Positions 56,978 through 64,000 of a DNA stretch of 64,000 bases are shown here, in pieces. The notes under the pieces were generated by a model that saw only the letters and a program-made list of their open reading frames with translations, had not been told where the DNA came from and did no database searches. A program made the position numbers and the translations under genes. The first letter of the stretch is position 1. Each line of letters starts with the position of its first letter. Origin of the DNA: Ilumatobacter coccineus YM16-304 (GTDB lineage Bacteria > Actinomycetota > Acidimicrobiia > Acidimicrobiales > Ilumatobacteraceae); assembly GCF_000348785.1 (NCBI RefSeq), contig NC_020520.1, positions 186,001 to 250,000 on the forward strand, read 5' to 3'.

Positions 56978-58684
56978 ATGTCCGGGGTCCGCCGGTACGC
57001 AGAAAGACAACTGAGCCTCGACTTGGGGCAGGAAGTAGACCCACACGTGTTCCAGATCGACGAGCAAGGCGAGCACGGTGAAGTCTTCACCCGCCGCTGG
57101 GTCGTCGATCTGATTCTCGACCTCTCGGGTTTCACGATCGATCGCGATCTCGGAGGCATGGTCGCCGTCGAACCGTCGTGCGGCTCGGGCGCCTTCCTCG
57201 CTCCCATGACCGAGCGGCTCATCGAATCCTGTCGAATCCACGAGCGTCCGCTGACCGACATCCGTTCAGCACTCCGAGCTTTTGACCTTCTCCCAACGAA
57301 CGCAGAACTTGCTCAGAAGGCTGTCGCCGGAGCTCTGGTGGAGGCCGGCCTCGGCGATGCCGAGGCCAAGTCGATCTCGACGGATTGCGTCCACTGCGGC
57401 GACTTCCTCCTCACCTCGCATGGCGAAGACGCTGCCGACTTCGTTCTCGGCAATCCGCCATACATCCGACTCGAGGACGTCCCCACCGCTCGGAGTGCCG
57501 CCTACCGCCGAGCGTGTCCGACGATGCGCGGGCGGAGCGACATCTTCGTCGGCTTCATCGAGATGGGTCTCCGGATCTTGAAGCCGGACGGAGTGCTCGG
57601 CTTCATCGTCGCCGACCGCTGGATGCACAACCAGTACGGCGCTGACCTCCGCCGGCTTGTCTCGGCGAGCTATGCCGTCGAGGCAATCGTGTCGATGCAT
57701 GATGTCGACGCCTTCGAAGAATCGGTTTCCGCTTATCCGGCCGTCACCGTGATCCGTCGGGCCGAGCAGTCGAACGCCGTTGTCGCCAATGCCACGAAGG
57801 CGTTCGGCGAAGCGAATGCGCCGTCGCTGACCAAGTGGGTGAGTTCGCGTCGCAAGTCCGTCTCCACGAAGGCCATGTCTGCGGTCAAGCTCCCCGAGTG
57901 GTTCGACTCCGAGCTGTCGTGGCCGTCGGGCGATCCAGCGAACCTTGCGCTTGTCGCCGATCTCGAGCGTCGATTCCCGCCGCTGCAGGATCCGGCGACT
58001 GGCACCCGCGTCGGCATCGGCGTTGCGAGCGGAGCCGACTCGGTCTACCTGACCGACGATCCAGACCTGGTCGAGTCCGACCGGCTGCTGCCACTTCTGA
58101 TGACTCGAGACACGACAACCGGTGAACCGAATTGGTCTGGCACTCACCTCGTCAATCCTTGGGACGACGGCCGACTGGTCAACCTCGACGACTATCCACG
58201 TTTGGCGACGTACCTTGAGTCTCGGTCGTCCGATGTTCGAGGCCGACACGTTGCACGGAAGAACCCAGGCAGCTGGTATCGCACCATCGATCGTGTCGAG
58301 CCTGGCCTCCAACATCGAGAGAAGTTGGTCATCCCGGAGCTGAAGGCGTTCATCCAGCCGGTGCTGGACCGTGGCGAGCACTACCCGCACCACGGCCTCT
58401 ACTTCATCACTTCCGACGAGTGGGACCTCGAGGTCCTCGGCGGACTCCTGCTCTCCGACATCGCCGAGCTGTTCGTCGCTACCTATTGCGTCAAGATGCG
58501 CGGCGGTTGTTACCGCTTCCAGGCGCAATACCTCCGCCGTATTCGCGTTCCAGCTATCGAGTCAATGAGCAAGCGGGATCAAGCTCAGCTGGGGCGGGCG
58601 TTTGAGGCTCGCGATCGAGTGAGCGCAAGCGCCGTGGCTCGTCGCCTGTACGGCATCGACGCAAACGTTTCGGTCTCAAGCTGA
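56978..58684 (+). CDS. Adenine-specific DNA methyltransferase (Eco57I-like)
   Basis: A 568-residue N6-adenine methylase. Motif I is VEPSCGSGAFLAP (about residues 64-78), the catalytic motif is N159-P-P-Y162 in VLGNPPYIRLED, and GVLGFIVADRWMHNQYG matches the following Eco57I/Taq-type block. The C-terminal part (from about 350) is a target-recognition-like region. GGAGG at suitable spacing precedes the ATG. It is convergent with a nuclease gene 6 bp away, giving a type II restriction-modification pair. Confidence 0.88.
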   Translation: MSGVRRYAERQLSLDLGQEVDPHVFQIDEQGEHGEVFTRRWVVDLILDLSGFTIDRDLGGMVAVEPSCGSGAFLAPMTERLIESCRIHERPLTDIRSALRAFDLLPTNAELAQKAVAGALVEAGLGDAEAKSISTDCVHCGDFLLTSHGEDAADFVLGNPPYIRLEDVPTARSAAYRRACPTMRGRSDIFVGFIEMGLRILKPDGVLGFIVADRWMHNQYGADLRRLVSASYAVEAIVSMHDVDAFEESVSAYPAVTVIRRAEQSNAVVANATKAFGEANAPSLTKWVSSRRKSVSTKAMSAVKLPEWFDSELSWPSGDPANLALVADLERRFPPLQDPATGTRVGIGVASGADSVYLTDDPDLVESDRLLPLLMTRDTTTGEPNWSGTHLVNPWDDGRLVNLDDYPRLATYLESRSSDVRGRHVARKNPGSWYRTIDRVEPGLQHREKLVIPELKAFIQPVLDRGEHYPHHGLYFITSDEWDLEVLGGLLLSDIAELFVATYCVKMRGGCYRFQAQYLRRIRVPAIESMSKRDQAQLGRAFEARDRVSASAVARRLYGIDANVSVSS

Positions 58685-58690
58685 TTCGAC

Positions 58691-59542
58691 TCAGGCGTCG
58701 TCGGCTGCTCGGTCCTTCACTGATTGCAGGTCGACGCACGCCTTGTAGAGGACGCGCTCGAGCTGGAGGTCTGCCGGGACGCCATCGCGGCGCCGATAGG
58801 TGGTGAAGCTGTCGTCTGTCGGTTCGAAGCAGTAAACGCCGACCGCGTCGAGCACCTGCTGAGCTGTCGATGCCCACTCCATCGTGCGCTCGAAATCTGC
58901 ATCGCTGACCACTCGGACGGCAATGAAGAAGTAGATCTTCGGGTCAACCGATCGGAGCCACGTCGTCAAGTCGCCACCGCCAGCACCGCCACTCCGTGGA
59001 GCCGTTCCATGCATCGTTTGCAGCCGGCTGAACTCGCCCTTCAGGTCGATGGACTTGAAGGCGAGCTCCTTCACGCGCTTGTCGATGTCGGCAGAACCGG
59101 GGCGCCCGATCGCTTTCTGCTTTGGGCTGTTGATGTGCTTCGGCGTCCCCATCATCTTCGCTTCAAGCATGAAGCGGACCTGGCCCGTCGCCGGGTACAC
59201 GCCGTCGAGGTTGTGCCGAGGAACGATGAGGCCGGGCACGACGCGTCGGGTGGTCAGCAGGTCGACGCCCGAGCAACGCTCAAGAAGCAGCACCAAGAGA
59301 TCGTTGAAGAAGTCGCCCTTGCCGTTCTGCAGGTCAGCGCCGAGCTCGGACTTCTCGTCGTCGGTCAGGGCAGACCCCGTGGACGCAGCAATCGACGTGT
59401 CGAACGACGACATGGATGCCAGGAACGCCTCTTCGATCTGGTTCCAGCTCGTATACCGGCCCGCGTCTGCCTCCTGGTAGACGGTGCGGAATACCTCGCA
59501 GCGCGGACTCGTGGCCCATCTGGCTGTGAGAGGTATCGGCAT
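58691..59542 (-). CDS. Type II restriction endonuclease (PD-(D/E)xK)
   Basis: A 283-residue protein. D113 in RHNLDGVYP, then E127-A-K129 in RFMLEAKMMG, give a D-x13-E-x-K nuclease centre. The N-terminal helical part (VFRTVYQEADAGRYTSWNQIEEAFL) and the KGDFFNDLLVLLLERCSG helix resemble known restriction enzymes. It is convergent with the Eco57I-like methylase, so it presumably cuts the site that enzyme protects. The recognition sequence cannot be predicted. Confidence 0.75.
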   Translation of the reverse strand: MPIPLTARWATSPRCEVFRTVYQEADAGRYTSWNQIEEAFLASMSSFDTSIAASTGSALTDDEKSELGADLQNGKGDFFNDLLVLLLERCSGVDLLTTRRVVPGLIVPRHNLDGVYPATGQVRFMLEAKMMGTPKHINSPKQKAIGRPGSADIDKRVKELAFKSIDLKGEFSRLQTMHGTAPRSGGAGGGDLTTWLRSVDPKIYFFIAVRVVSDADFERTMEWASTAQQVLDAVGVYCFEPTDDSFTTYRRRDGVPADLQLERVLYKACVDLQSVKDRAADDA

Positions 59543-59598
59543 CTGTGGATTCTGCCCGACGCGCCGGCGCCCTGGGCGGATCGCCTCGTTGGCTGCAG

Positions 59599-60666
59599 CT
59601 ACGGCGTGTGGCTGGACAGCCGCCGAATCAACGCAACAGCCGGATTGGATACGACCTTGCGGTAGCGGCTTCGGCCCTTGAACTCGGCTCCGCAGTGGTG
59701 GCAGATATGCAGATCATGGGGCCGAAGGCCATCGAGGCCAACGTCAAAGTGCGGCGTACCGCATCCGGTGCATGCGAGGTCGACCACGCGGTCCCGCAAG
59801 AAGCTCAGGGACTGTTGCACCATCAGAACGCGTACTTGTTCGGGATTCAATTGCTCACCGTCGATCGACACTCGCCCAAACGTGTCGTCGATCACGAGGG
59901 CTCCTGCGTCAGACCAAGCGTGGACGTGCACGCCAGACTCCTCCGGTCGCTCTGCGGTCCACAGCAGCGCTTCGTTGGAACCCCATACTGCGATGCCTCC
60001 GAAATCGGATTGCTTGATACTGAGGGCTTCTTGTGACGTTGTCACGCCGCCCCTCCTGCCGAAGGACTCCGACAGGCCGGCAAGTGGATTGGAGATCGAG
60101 GGCTCGCCATCCGGATCGAAGAAATGTCGCCCGCAATGGTTGCACTGGTGCTTTCTGTGCGCCTCCGCTGCGAATTCTTCAGCATCCAGGTGGATCCCTC
60201 CGCAGTGGGGGCAGCCCAGTCGCTTGAGTTCGAGATCAAAGACATTGGCGACGAGGTACGACGTGGCCGCGAGCGCGTCCACTTCGATCGTCTCCGAGCT
60301 GCCCCTCAGCACGACGCGTTCGAAAGTGTCGTCGATGGCCTTCGCTCCTCCTGGTCGGTCGCGTGCATGAACGTGGATGCCCCACTCCTTCACCCGAGGT
60401 CCTGTGTTGATGACCGGGTGTACTGCGCCCCAGAGACCGACGCCGCCGAGATAGCTATCGACATCAAGCTCGAGGATCTCGTCTGGTGGAGGCTCGGGTC
60501 GGTTGGCGCCGGGGCATTCCCGCAGCCGCGTTCCGCCGGCACCCCAGGCGGGTGCGCCGTGCGTGTAGCACCACCACCTCGGATGGCCCGAGCGATTCTT
60601 GACCTCGGAATCAATATGGCAGGGCTCGGTCGATGGACGCCTGGCTTGCCCGCATGCTGTTGACAT
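59599..60666 (-). CDS. Duplicated zinc-ribbon protein, unknown
   Basis: A 355-residue protein. After a Cys/Pro-rich lead with single zinc-ligand-like residues come two copies of one domain. Copy 1: GVGLWGAVHPVIN...GIHVHARDRPGGAKAIDDTFERV, then zinc ribbon CPHCGG...CNHCGRHFFD. Copy 2: GIAVWGSNEALLW...GVHVHAWSDAGALVIDDTFGRV, then CTGCGT...CHHCGAEFKG. Each ribbon has two C-x2-C pairs. The shared V-H-x-H-A and IDDTFxRV motifs suggest a metal-dependent or nucleic-acid-binding unit. AAGGAG at good spacing supports ATG 60666. It follows the restriction endonuclease, so a defence role is possible but not shown. Confidence 0.65.
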   Translation of the reverse strand: MSTACGQARRPSTEPCHIDSEVKNRSGHPRWWCYTHGAPAWGAGGTRLRECPGANRPEPPPDEILELDVDSYLGGVGLWGAVHPVINTGPRVKEWGIHVHARDRPGGAKAIDDTFERVVLRGSSETIEVDALAATSYLVANVFDLELKRLGCPHCGGIHLDAEEFAAEAHRKHQCNHCGRHFFDPDGEPSISNPLAGLSESFGRRGGVTTSQEALSIKQSDFGGIAVWGSNEALLWTAERPEESGVHVHAWSDAGALVIDDTFGRVSIDGEQLNPEQVRVLMVQQSLSFLRDRVVDLACTGCGTPHFDVGLDGLRPHDLHICHHCGAEFKGRSRYRKVVSNPAVALIRRLSSHTP

Positions 60667-60778
60667 CGGTACTCCTTGTTCGTTTGAACGGGAGTCCGTC
60701 GGCTTGCATCGCGCCCGACCCGAACCGTGTAGGTTGCGGGTTGCGTTTCGGCGTTGGCGATGCCAGCTGTCGAACACA

Positions 60779-60812
60779 GGCCCTCACCGGTTACCGCCGG
60801 TGAGGGCCTTTT
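60779..60812 (+). terminator. Orphan Rho-independent terminator
   Basis: GGCCCTCACCGG pairs with CCGGTGAGGGCC across a 6-base loop, followed by TTTT on the plus strand. No plus-strand gene precedes it; the interval 60667-60778 has only a weak promoter-like stretch (TTGCAT at 60704 and TAGGTT near 60730). It may end a small RNA. Confidence 0.65.
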
Positions 60813-60878
60813 CCGTTGTCTGTCTGTTGGTGCACGGAATTGCATCACATTCCTGCCGGAGAGTGGTGGATGGTGACG

Positions 60879-60938
60879 GTTTGTGGTGTCAGAAATCTTC
60901 GCGAATACGCGCGAAATCGCGCAGTATCCACCACAAAC
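60879..60938. promoter_or_regulatory. Long-spaced inverted repeat upstream of the ribbon-helix-helix gene
   Basis: GTTTGTGGTG (60879-60888) and CACCACAAAC (60929-60938) face each other 40 bp apart, with several CGCGAA-type repeats between them. It ends 27 bp before the ATG, a suitable place for autoregulation by the encoded DNA-binding protein. Confidence 0.5.
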
Positions 60939-60965
60939 AACATCGATGTGATTTAGGATGGCGTC

Positions 60966-61295
60966 ATGAACCAGCAACCCACGAAGCGATCGCCCGGCAG
61001 GCCTGCGGAGTTCGGACCGCGGGTCACCAAGGCCGTGCGGCTCGATCCCGAACTAGACGAGGCACTCAAGCTGCACGCAGCCGAATGCGATCTGAGCGCC
61101 AACCTTCTCATCAATAGGGCCATCAAGGCGTACCTCGATGAGGCAACAGTGCGTCTTGACGACAAGGTCGAGCAGCGTGTCGCCCTCGAAGCGTCGGCGC
61201 GGCAGGTCAGCATGAGCCTCCTCGTCAACCATGCCGTGCTCGACTACCTCGATCACCTGATTCCGGTTGACGACCAATTGAGGACGGCGTCCTAG
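60966..61295 (+). CDS. Tandem ribbon-helix-helix DNA-binding protein
   Basis: A 109-residue protein. A disordered Pro/Arg lead (KRSPGRPAEFGPRV) precedes two ribbon-helix-helix-like units: TKAVRLDPELDEALKLHAAECDLSANLLINRAIKAYL and, after VRLDDKVEQRV, ALEASARQVSMSLLVNHAVLDYL. Each has a strand then two helices with the 'S.s.l.n.ai..yl' ending of Arc/CopG-type repressors. Two units in one chain would mimic an RHH dimer. The inverted repeat upstream suits self-repression. Confidence 0.7.
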   Translation: MNQQPTKRSPGRPAEFGPRVTKAVRLDPELDEALKLHAAECDLSANLLINRAIKAYLDEATVRLDDKVEQRVALEASARQVSMSLLVNHAVLDYLDHLIPVDDQLRTAS

Positions 61296-61314
61296 TTTCG
61301 TCGTACACGCCATC

Positions 61315-61373
61315 CTGGAGTTGACCCGGTAGTTCGGACACCACCCGTGTCAGGATTATCGGGTCAGCTCCAG
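61315..61373. repeat. Inverted repeat resembling an IS end
   Basis: CTGGAGTTGACCCG and CGGGTCAGCTCCAG, inverse complements with one mismatch, enclose a second small stem, GACAC...GTGTC. The wording TTGACCCGGTAGTTCGGACACC recalls terminal repeats of IS3-type elements. No transposase is present, so it may be a relic, or a hairpin terminator. Confidence 0.35.
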
Positions 61374-61483
61374 ACGGCGCTTAGGCAGTTGGTATGTGGT
61401 GGCAGTCGGCTGGTGTAAGTTGGACGTCCAGTTGAGGGATCTGTTGGTCCTCGCGATATTGATCGGATGAGGATCGGGCACAC

Positions 61484-61987
61484 ATGGCGCGGCGGAAGAT
61501 GAAGAAGTATCGATGCCCGGATGGGCGTGTGGTGAATGTCTATCGCGATGCTGAGGACGCGTTCCCACTCCTTGCACGAGACGCGCACCTGTCAGTCGGG
61601 GTTGCGATGGGTGTACTGAATGAGATCGAGGGAAAAGTCGGCGCTGAGCATGTCACGCAGGTTCGTGAGCTCGGACAGCGCGTTGATTCCCTGAACTTGT
61701 CCATGCGTGATTCGCTACGCGCCACGTATATCGTTTTTCAGAGCGATCCTTGTTCGAATGGTACTCATCTGGCTGAACAGGTACGTTCGATCACTCTCTA
61801 CGAACAGGAACTCCGCATGTTCACCCATGCGTCAGAGAGTTGCGTCCGCTTACTCAACGCAGGGGTACCTGCGGACGAGGCAATAGCCGTGTTGCGAGAG
61901 AAGCTATTCGAGATGAGTGATCCCCTGCCGGCACTGACCGAAGGCCAAATCGAAGAGAAGTTGGATGACTGGGAGCTTGAGGCGTGA
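61484..61987 (+). CDS. Hypothetical protein coupled to ParA-like ATPase
   Basis: A 167-residue protein. A short basic start (MARRKMKKYRCPDGRVVNVYRD) with one Cys, then mostly helix: LARDAHLSVGVAMGVLNEIEGKVGAEHVTQV, a helical pair around LYEQELRMFTHASESCVRLLNAG, and an acidic end. No known domain is recognised. Its stop overlaps the GTG start of the ParA-like gene (GTGA), so the two form one unit; it may be the adaptor or partner of that ATPase, as ParB-like proteins are, but shows no ParB motifs. Confidence 0.5.
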   Translation: MARRKMKKYRCPDGRVVNVYRDAEDAFPLLARDAHLSVGVAMGVLNEIEGKVGAEHVTQVRELGQRVDSLNLSMRDSLRATYIVFQSDPCSNGTHLAEQVRSITLYEQELRMFTHASESCVRLLNAGVPADEAIAVLREKLFEMSDPLPALTEGQIEEKLDDWELEA

Positions 61988-63246
61988 GTCGGCGCACGGT
62001 GGCTTTTGCATCGCCAAAGGGTGGGTCCGGCAAGTCAGTTACCTGTCTCGCCTACGCGCAGGTCATTCACGCCCTGGGATTTTCGGTAGCGGTCGTGGAC
62101 CTCGACATCGAAACGTCAGGAACCACCCTGCTGCACTTAGATCAAGTGCTGGCGAGCAAACGTAGTCAGGGATTTGGTACCCCGGTTGGGGGCGCGTTTG
62201 ACCACGAGGAATCAGAACGCTATGCGGAGGTGTTGCTGGAGTCCGGCGTCATACTGATCCCCGCGCAGATCGAACTTGGCGAGTTCAGCACTGACCGAAC
62301 GGATGCAATCGGAGTTGTGCGTGACGTCCTAAGGGCGACTTCCGGTTTTGACTACGTGCTTCTAGATCTTCAGGCGGGAGCAGACCCGGTTGCTGTTCAG
62401 GCAGCCATGCATGCAGACGATGTTGTTATTGTTTCGGAGTTTGATCCGGTTTCGATTCAGGGGGTGAAGCGTCTAGAGCGACTTTACCCTGAAGCGTTCG
62501 CCAAGGAATCAACATGGATTCTCTACAATAAGGTCCTTCCCGAAATCGCGAAGCGAATGACGGACATCTTGCGGATTGAGCGCAAGCTTCCAGCAATGCC
62601 GTGGACGGTCGAGGTCGTGCGAAGTTACTTGGACGGCCAGATTCCAGTAGACATGCGATTGCCAAACCCGTTCACCCTTGTGGTGGTGGAAGGAGTGGCG
62701 TCGTTGCTAGGTACAGAAGTTGGCACTGCCATTGCAGAGTGGCGTATGGCTGCTGAGCGAACTCGGCGTGAGCCGATCGAGGACCGTCTCCGCCAAATCG
62801 ACAACGAGCTCGACGAGCTGGAACGCGACAGAATTCGGGCTGGCAGCGAGCTCGAAGCGCAGCGGCGTTCGGGTCGCATGGGTCTCGCGGCGTTCTGGGT
62901 GAGCAGCGTTCTGGTTGTATTTGGCGTGAGCCTCGCGCTTACTCCGGACTATCGGTGGGTTGGTGGCGCGCTCTCGCTGCTTGGGCTATTTTCTGCTGGT
63001 CTCGCGTTCACTCAGCGGCCGGTGCGTGGTTTCGTACTTCGATGGGTGCGGTTGATTGCGGCCCCCTACATGAGGCTCTTTCGCATTGGCGGCCACGAAG
63101 GGGAGGACGACTGGATGGAACGTAGTGGTGAAACGGAGCTTGCTGTTCTTGAGCGCCGGATTGAGCGGCGCATTAGCGAGCTCGATCGTGAACGAACGGA
63201 GCTCTCTATCGCGACAAGGTCGAAATCCGACTCGCGGTCGGTGTGA
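61984..63246 (+). CDS. ParA/MinD-like ATPase with C-terminal membrane segments
   Basis: A 420-residue protein. The deviant Walker A KGGSGKS is at residues 12-18 with the signature Lys12; the strand VAVVDLDIETSGTT and FDYVLLDLQAGADPVAVQAAM follow, as in ParA/MinD ATPases. A coiled coil (about 255-295; IDNELDELERDRIRAGSELEAQ) leads to two membrane helices (about 300-345; FWVSSVLVVFGVSLAL and LSLLGLFSAGLAF). It ends with another charged coil. A membrane-tethered partition or positioning ATPase is suggested. The GTG start overlaps the preceding gene's stop. Confidence 0.75.
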   Translation: MSRRTVAFASPKGGSGKSVTCLAYAQVIHALGFSVAVVDLDIETSGTTLLHLDQVLASKRSQGFGTPVGGAFDHEESERYAEVLLESGVILIPAQIELGEFSTDRTDAIGVVRDVLRATSGFDYVLLDLQAGADPVAVQAAMHADDVVIVSEFDPVSIQGVKRLERLYPEAFAKESTWILYNKVLPEIAKRMTDILRIERKLPAMPWTVEVVRSYLDGQIPVDMRLPNPFTLVVVEGVASLLGTEVGTAIAEWRMAAERTRREPIEDRLRQIDNELDELERDRIRAGSELEAQRRSGRMGLAAFWVSSVLVVFGVSLALTPDYRWVGGALSLLGLFSAGLAFTQRPVRGFVLRWVRLIAAPYMRLFRIGGHEGEDDWMERSGETELAVLERRIERRISELDRERTELSIATRSKSDSRSV

Positions 63247-63470
63247 GCGAGCGCCGCCAAAACACCCTGATGCTGTTCGGGGCTCGTGGCCGTTCGCGGC
63301 TGATCCGTAGTTTCGACTCGGTGTACCCGATTCTTCTAACGAAACTTCTAACGGACGGTTAGAAATCGGCTAGAAGCGGCTGGGACGGCCTGACACAAAG
63401 CTTCGCGAAACACCAGCTCAGATGGTATTTTCTGACACTCATCGGACTGTGGATAACCTCTCGAATCTGA
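63247..63470. other. Non-coding right end of the island
   Basis: No gene is seen. It contains four CTTCTA(A/G)-type sites (63333, 63345, 63358 inverted, 63370 inverted) and one TTATCCACA-type DnaA box on the minus strand at 63448-63456. No CDS of integrase type is detectable. Confidence 0.6.
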
Positions 63471-63494
63471 GTTCAAGTCCCCCCTCGCGCACGA
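63471..63494 (+). other. Right attachment repeat (attR)
   Basis: An exact copy of the 24-bp tRNA-Leu 3' sequence at 51607-51630, without the rest of the tRNA, followed by what is probably the original chromosomal terminator. Confidence 0.85.
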
Positions 63495-63495
63495 T

Positions 63496-63519
63496 GAACC
63501 CCAGTCTCGGCTGGGGTTC
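63496..63519 (+). terminator. Hairpin beyond attR (ancestral tRNA-Leu terminator)
   Basis: GAACCCCAG and CTGGGGTTC pair over a short loop and are followed by CTTCGCGTCTGGGG, closely similar to the sequence after the left-end hairpin. Most likely this ended tRNA-Leu transcription before integration. Confidence 0.6.
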
Positions 63520-63561
63520 CTTCGCGTCTGGGGTCGGTCGATGTGCCCGGTCGCCGCAACC

Positions 63562-64000
63562 TCAGCCCGTGGTCGCAGCCATCGCCACGGCCAGGAACTC
63601 GTCGCGGTCCGGGGCGAGTGTTGGTGCCGGCGGACGTTCGTCCTTCGCGGCGTGTGCGGCTCCGGCGGCGGACAGCACCGCGGGGTCGGCGAACAATGCG
63701 TTCGGGTCGTCGAGCATGTTGAACGAGCGGAAGAACGCACGGAACACGTCGGGGTCGGCGCGGGTCGCCGGGACGAGGCCGTTGAGGATGAAGTCGCGCG
63801 TCGCTGCAGCGGCCTCATCGGGGTCGGAACCGTCACGAAGCGACGCGTGCAAACGCGTCCGGTCAGCATCCTGCCGACACGCCAGCTCGTAGTGCGGCTC
63901 CATCTCGTCGCGCATCGCCTCGTCCATCGCCAACGCGATCGCCAGTCGGTTGCGGCCGTGCTCGGCGAGCGCACCCGACAATGCCTCGGCGGCGATGCCG
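63562..64000 (-). CDS. C-terminal part of an oxidoreductase-like protein
   Basis: The frame is open to the window edge and only the last 146 codons are visible, so the start is outside. Helical sequence RNRLAIALAMDEAMRDEMEPHYELACRQDADRTRLHASL, then LVPATRADPDVFRAFFRSFNMLDDP, resembles the C-terminal substrate domain of FAD-dependent monooxygenases/halogenases. No cofactor motif is within view. It is convergent with the island. Identity is tentative. Confidence 0.4.
   Translation of the reverse strand, partial: GIAAEALSGALAEHGRNRLAIALAMDEAMRDEMEPHYELACRQDADRTRLHASLRDGSDPDEAAAATRDFILNGLVPATRADPDVFRAFFRSFNMLDDPNALFADPAVLSAAGAAHAAKDERPPAPTLAPDRDEFLAVAMAATTG

Larger units (their letters stand above)
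51607..63494. mobile_element. Genomic island integrated at tRNA-Leu
   Basis: An 11.9-kb interval bounded by a 24-bp direct repeat of the tRNA 3' end. The cargo is unrelated to the flanking housekeeping block, and the right end (61300-63300) is richer in A/T than the chromosome around it. It carries AlkB, a methyltransferase, a restriction-modification pair and a ParA-like ATPase, and has repeated arm-like sites at both ends. No integrase or excisionase gene was found between the repeats. Confidence 0.8.

Noticed and set aside
63448-63456. Single TTATCCACA-type box as an origin of replication
   Set aside because: One box without a cluster or a rep gene is not enough for an origin.
63471-63494. 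A second tRNA-Leu gene
   Set aside because: Only the last 21 tRNA bases are present, with no anticodon arm upstream; it is an att copy.

Overview
The window comes from a high-GC actinobacterium, most likely of the class Acidimicrobiia (Ilumatobacter-like). The evidence is the cell-division and signalling block crgA - pabA/trpG - pknB - pbpA - rodA - pstP - fhaB - fhaA - tRNA-Leu, which is laid out much as near the origin in mycobacteria, together with GTG starts, ATGA stop/start overlaps, FHA/PASTA signalling proteins and enzymes of F420-type families. The genus is inferred; no rRNA is present.

Layout. 1-7080: a partial nitroreductase, then an arginine/citrulline-to-glutamate module (CtlX citrulline hydrolase, ornithine cyclodeaminase, Lrp regulator, bifunctional PutA, PAS-AraC regulator). 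7133-16451: a PPOX/MFS/SnoaL operon, an SDR, two exported serine hydrolases, a thiolase and a second MFS exporter. 16589-19775: a molybdopterin oxidoreductase preceded by two AhpD/carboxymuconolactone decarboxylase-like genes. 19930-25174: an SDR, a TetR-P450-P450 operon and a divergent deazaflavin-type reductase. 25341-30201: a coiled-coil protein, two type IV pilin-like genes, a thioredoxin-like lipoprotein, small enzymes and a ferredoxin reductase. 30314-36517: Lon under an HspR-type site, a class III aminotransferase, MarR and a second thiolase. 36623-51447: the conserved division/kinase cluster, with an ABC-transporter/two-component quartet lying inside it. 51545-63494: tRNA-Leu(CAG) followed by an 11.9-kb island bounded by a 24-bp direct repeat of the tRNA 3' end, carrying AlkB, a methyltransferase, a restriction-modification pair, a duplicated zinc-ribbon protein and a ParA-like membrane ATPase, but no recognisable integrase. 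63562-64000: the end of a further chromosomal gene.

The main discovery is two genes, 8 kb apart, that each carry one in-frame TGA exactly at a redox-active cysteine position. One is an AhpD-like protein with C-x-x-TGA (19222-19224); the other is a TlpA/thioredoxin-like lipoprotein with TGA-x-x-C (27540-27542). In both, the same frame continues with family-like sequence, and a hairpin with its apical loop 16-17 nt after the TGA follows. The simplest reading is two selenoproteins in an organism that decodes UGA as selenocysteine. The decoding genes are not in this window.

Other unusual architecture: an 82-bp P450-P450 junction repeated three times, making a relay of overlapping mini-ORFs; a 109-nt hairpin element fused to the stop codons of both thiolases, with compensatory changes; a set of near-perfect palindromes with a single central base, one of them inserted in frame in the linker of PutA; a low-complexity duplication inside Lon; and a P450 without its haem-ligand cysteine.
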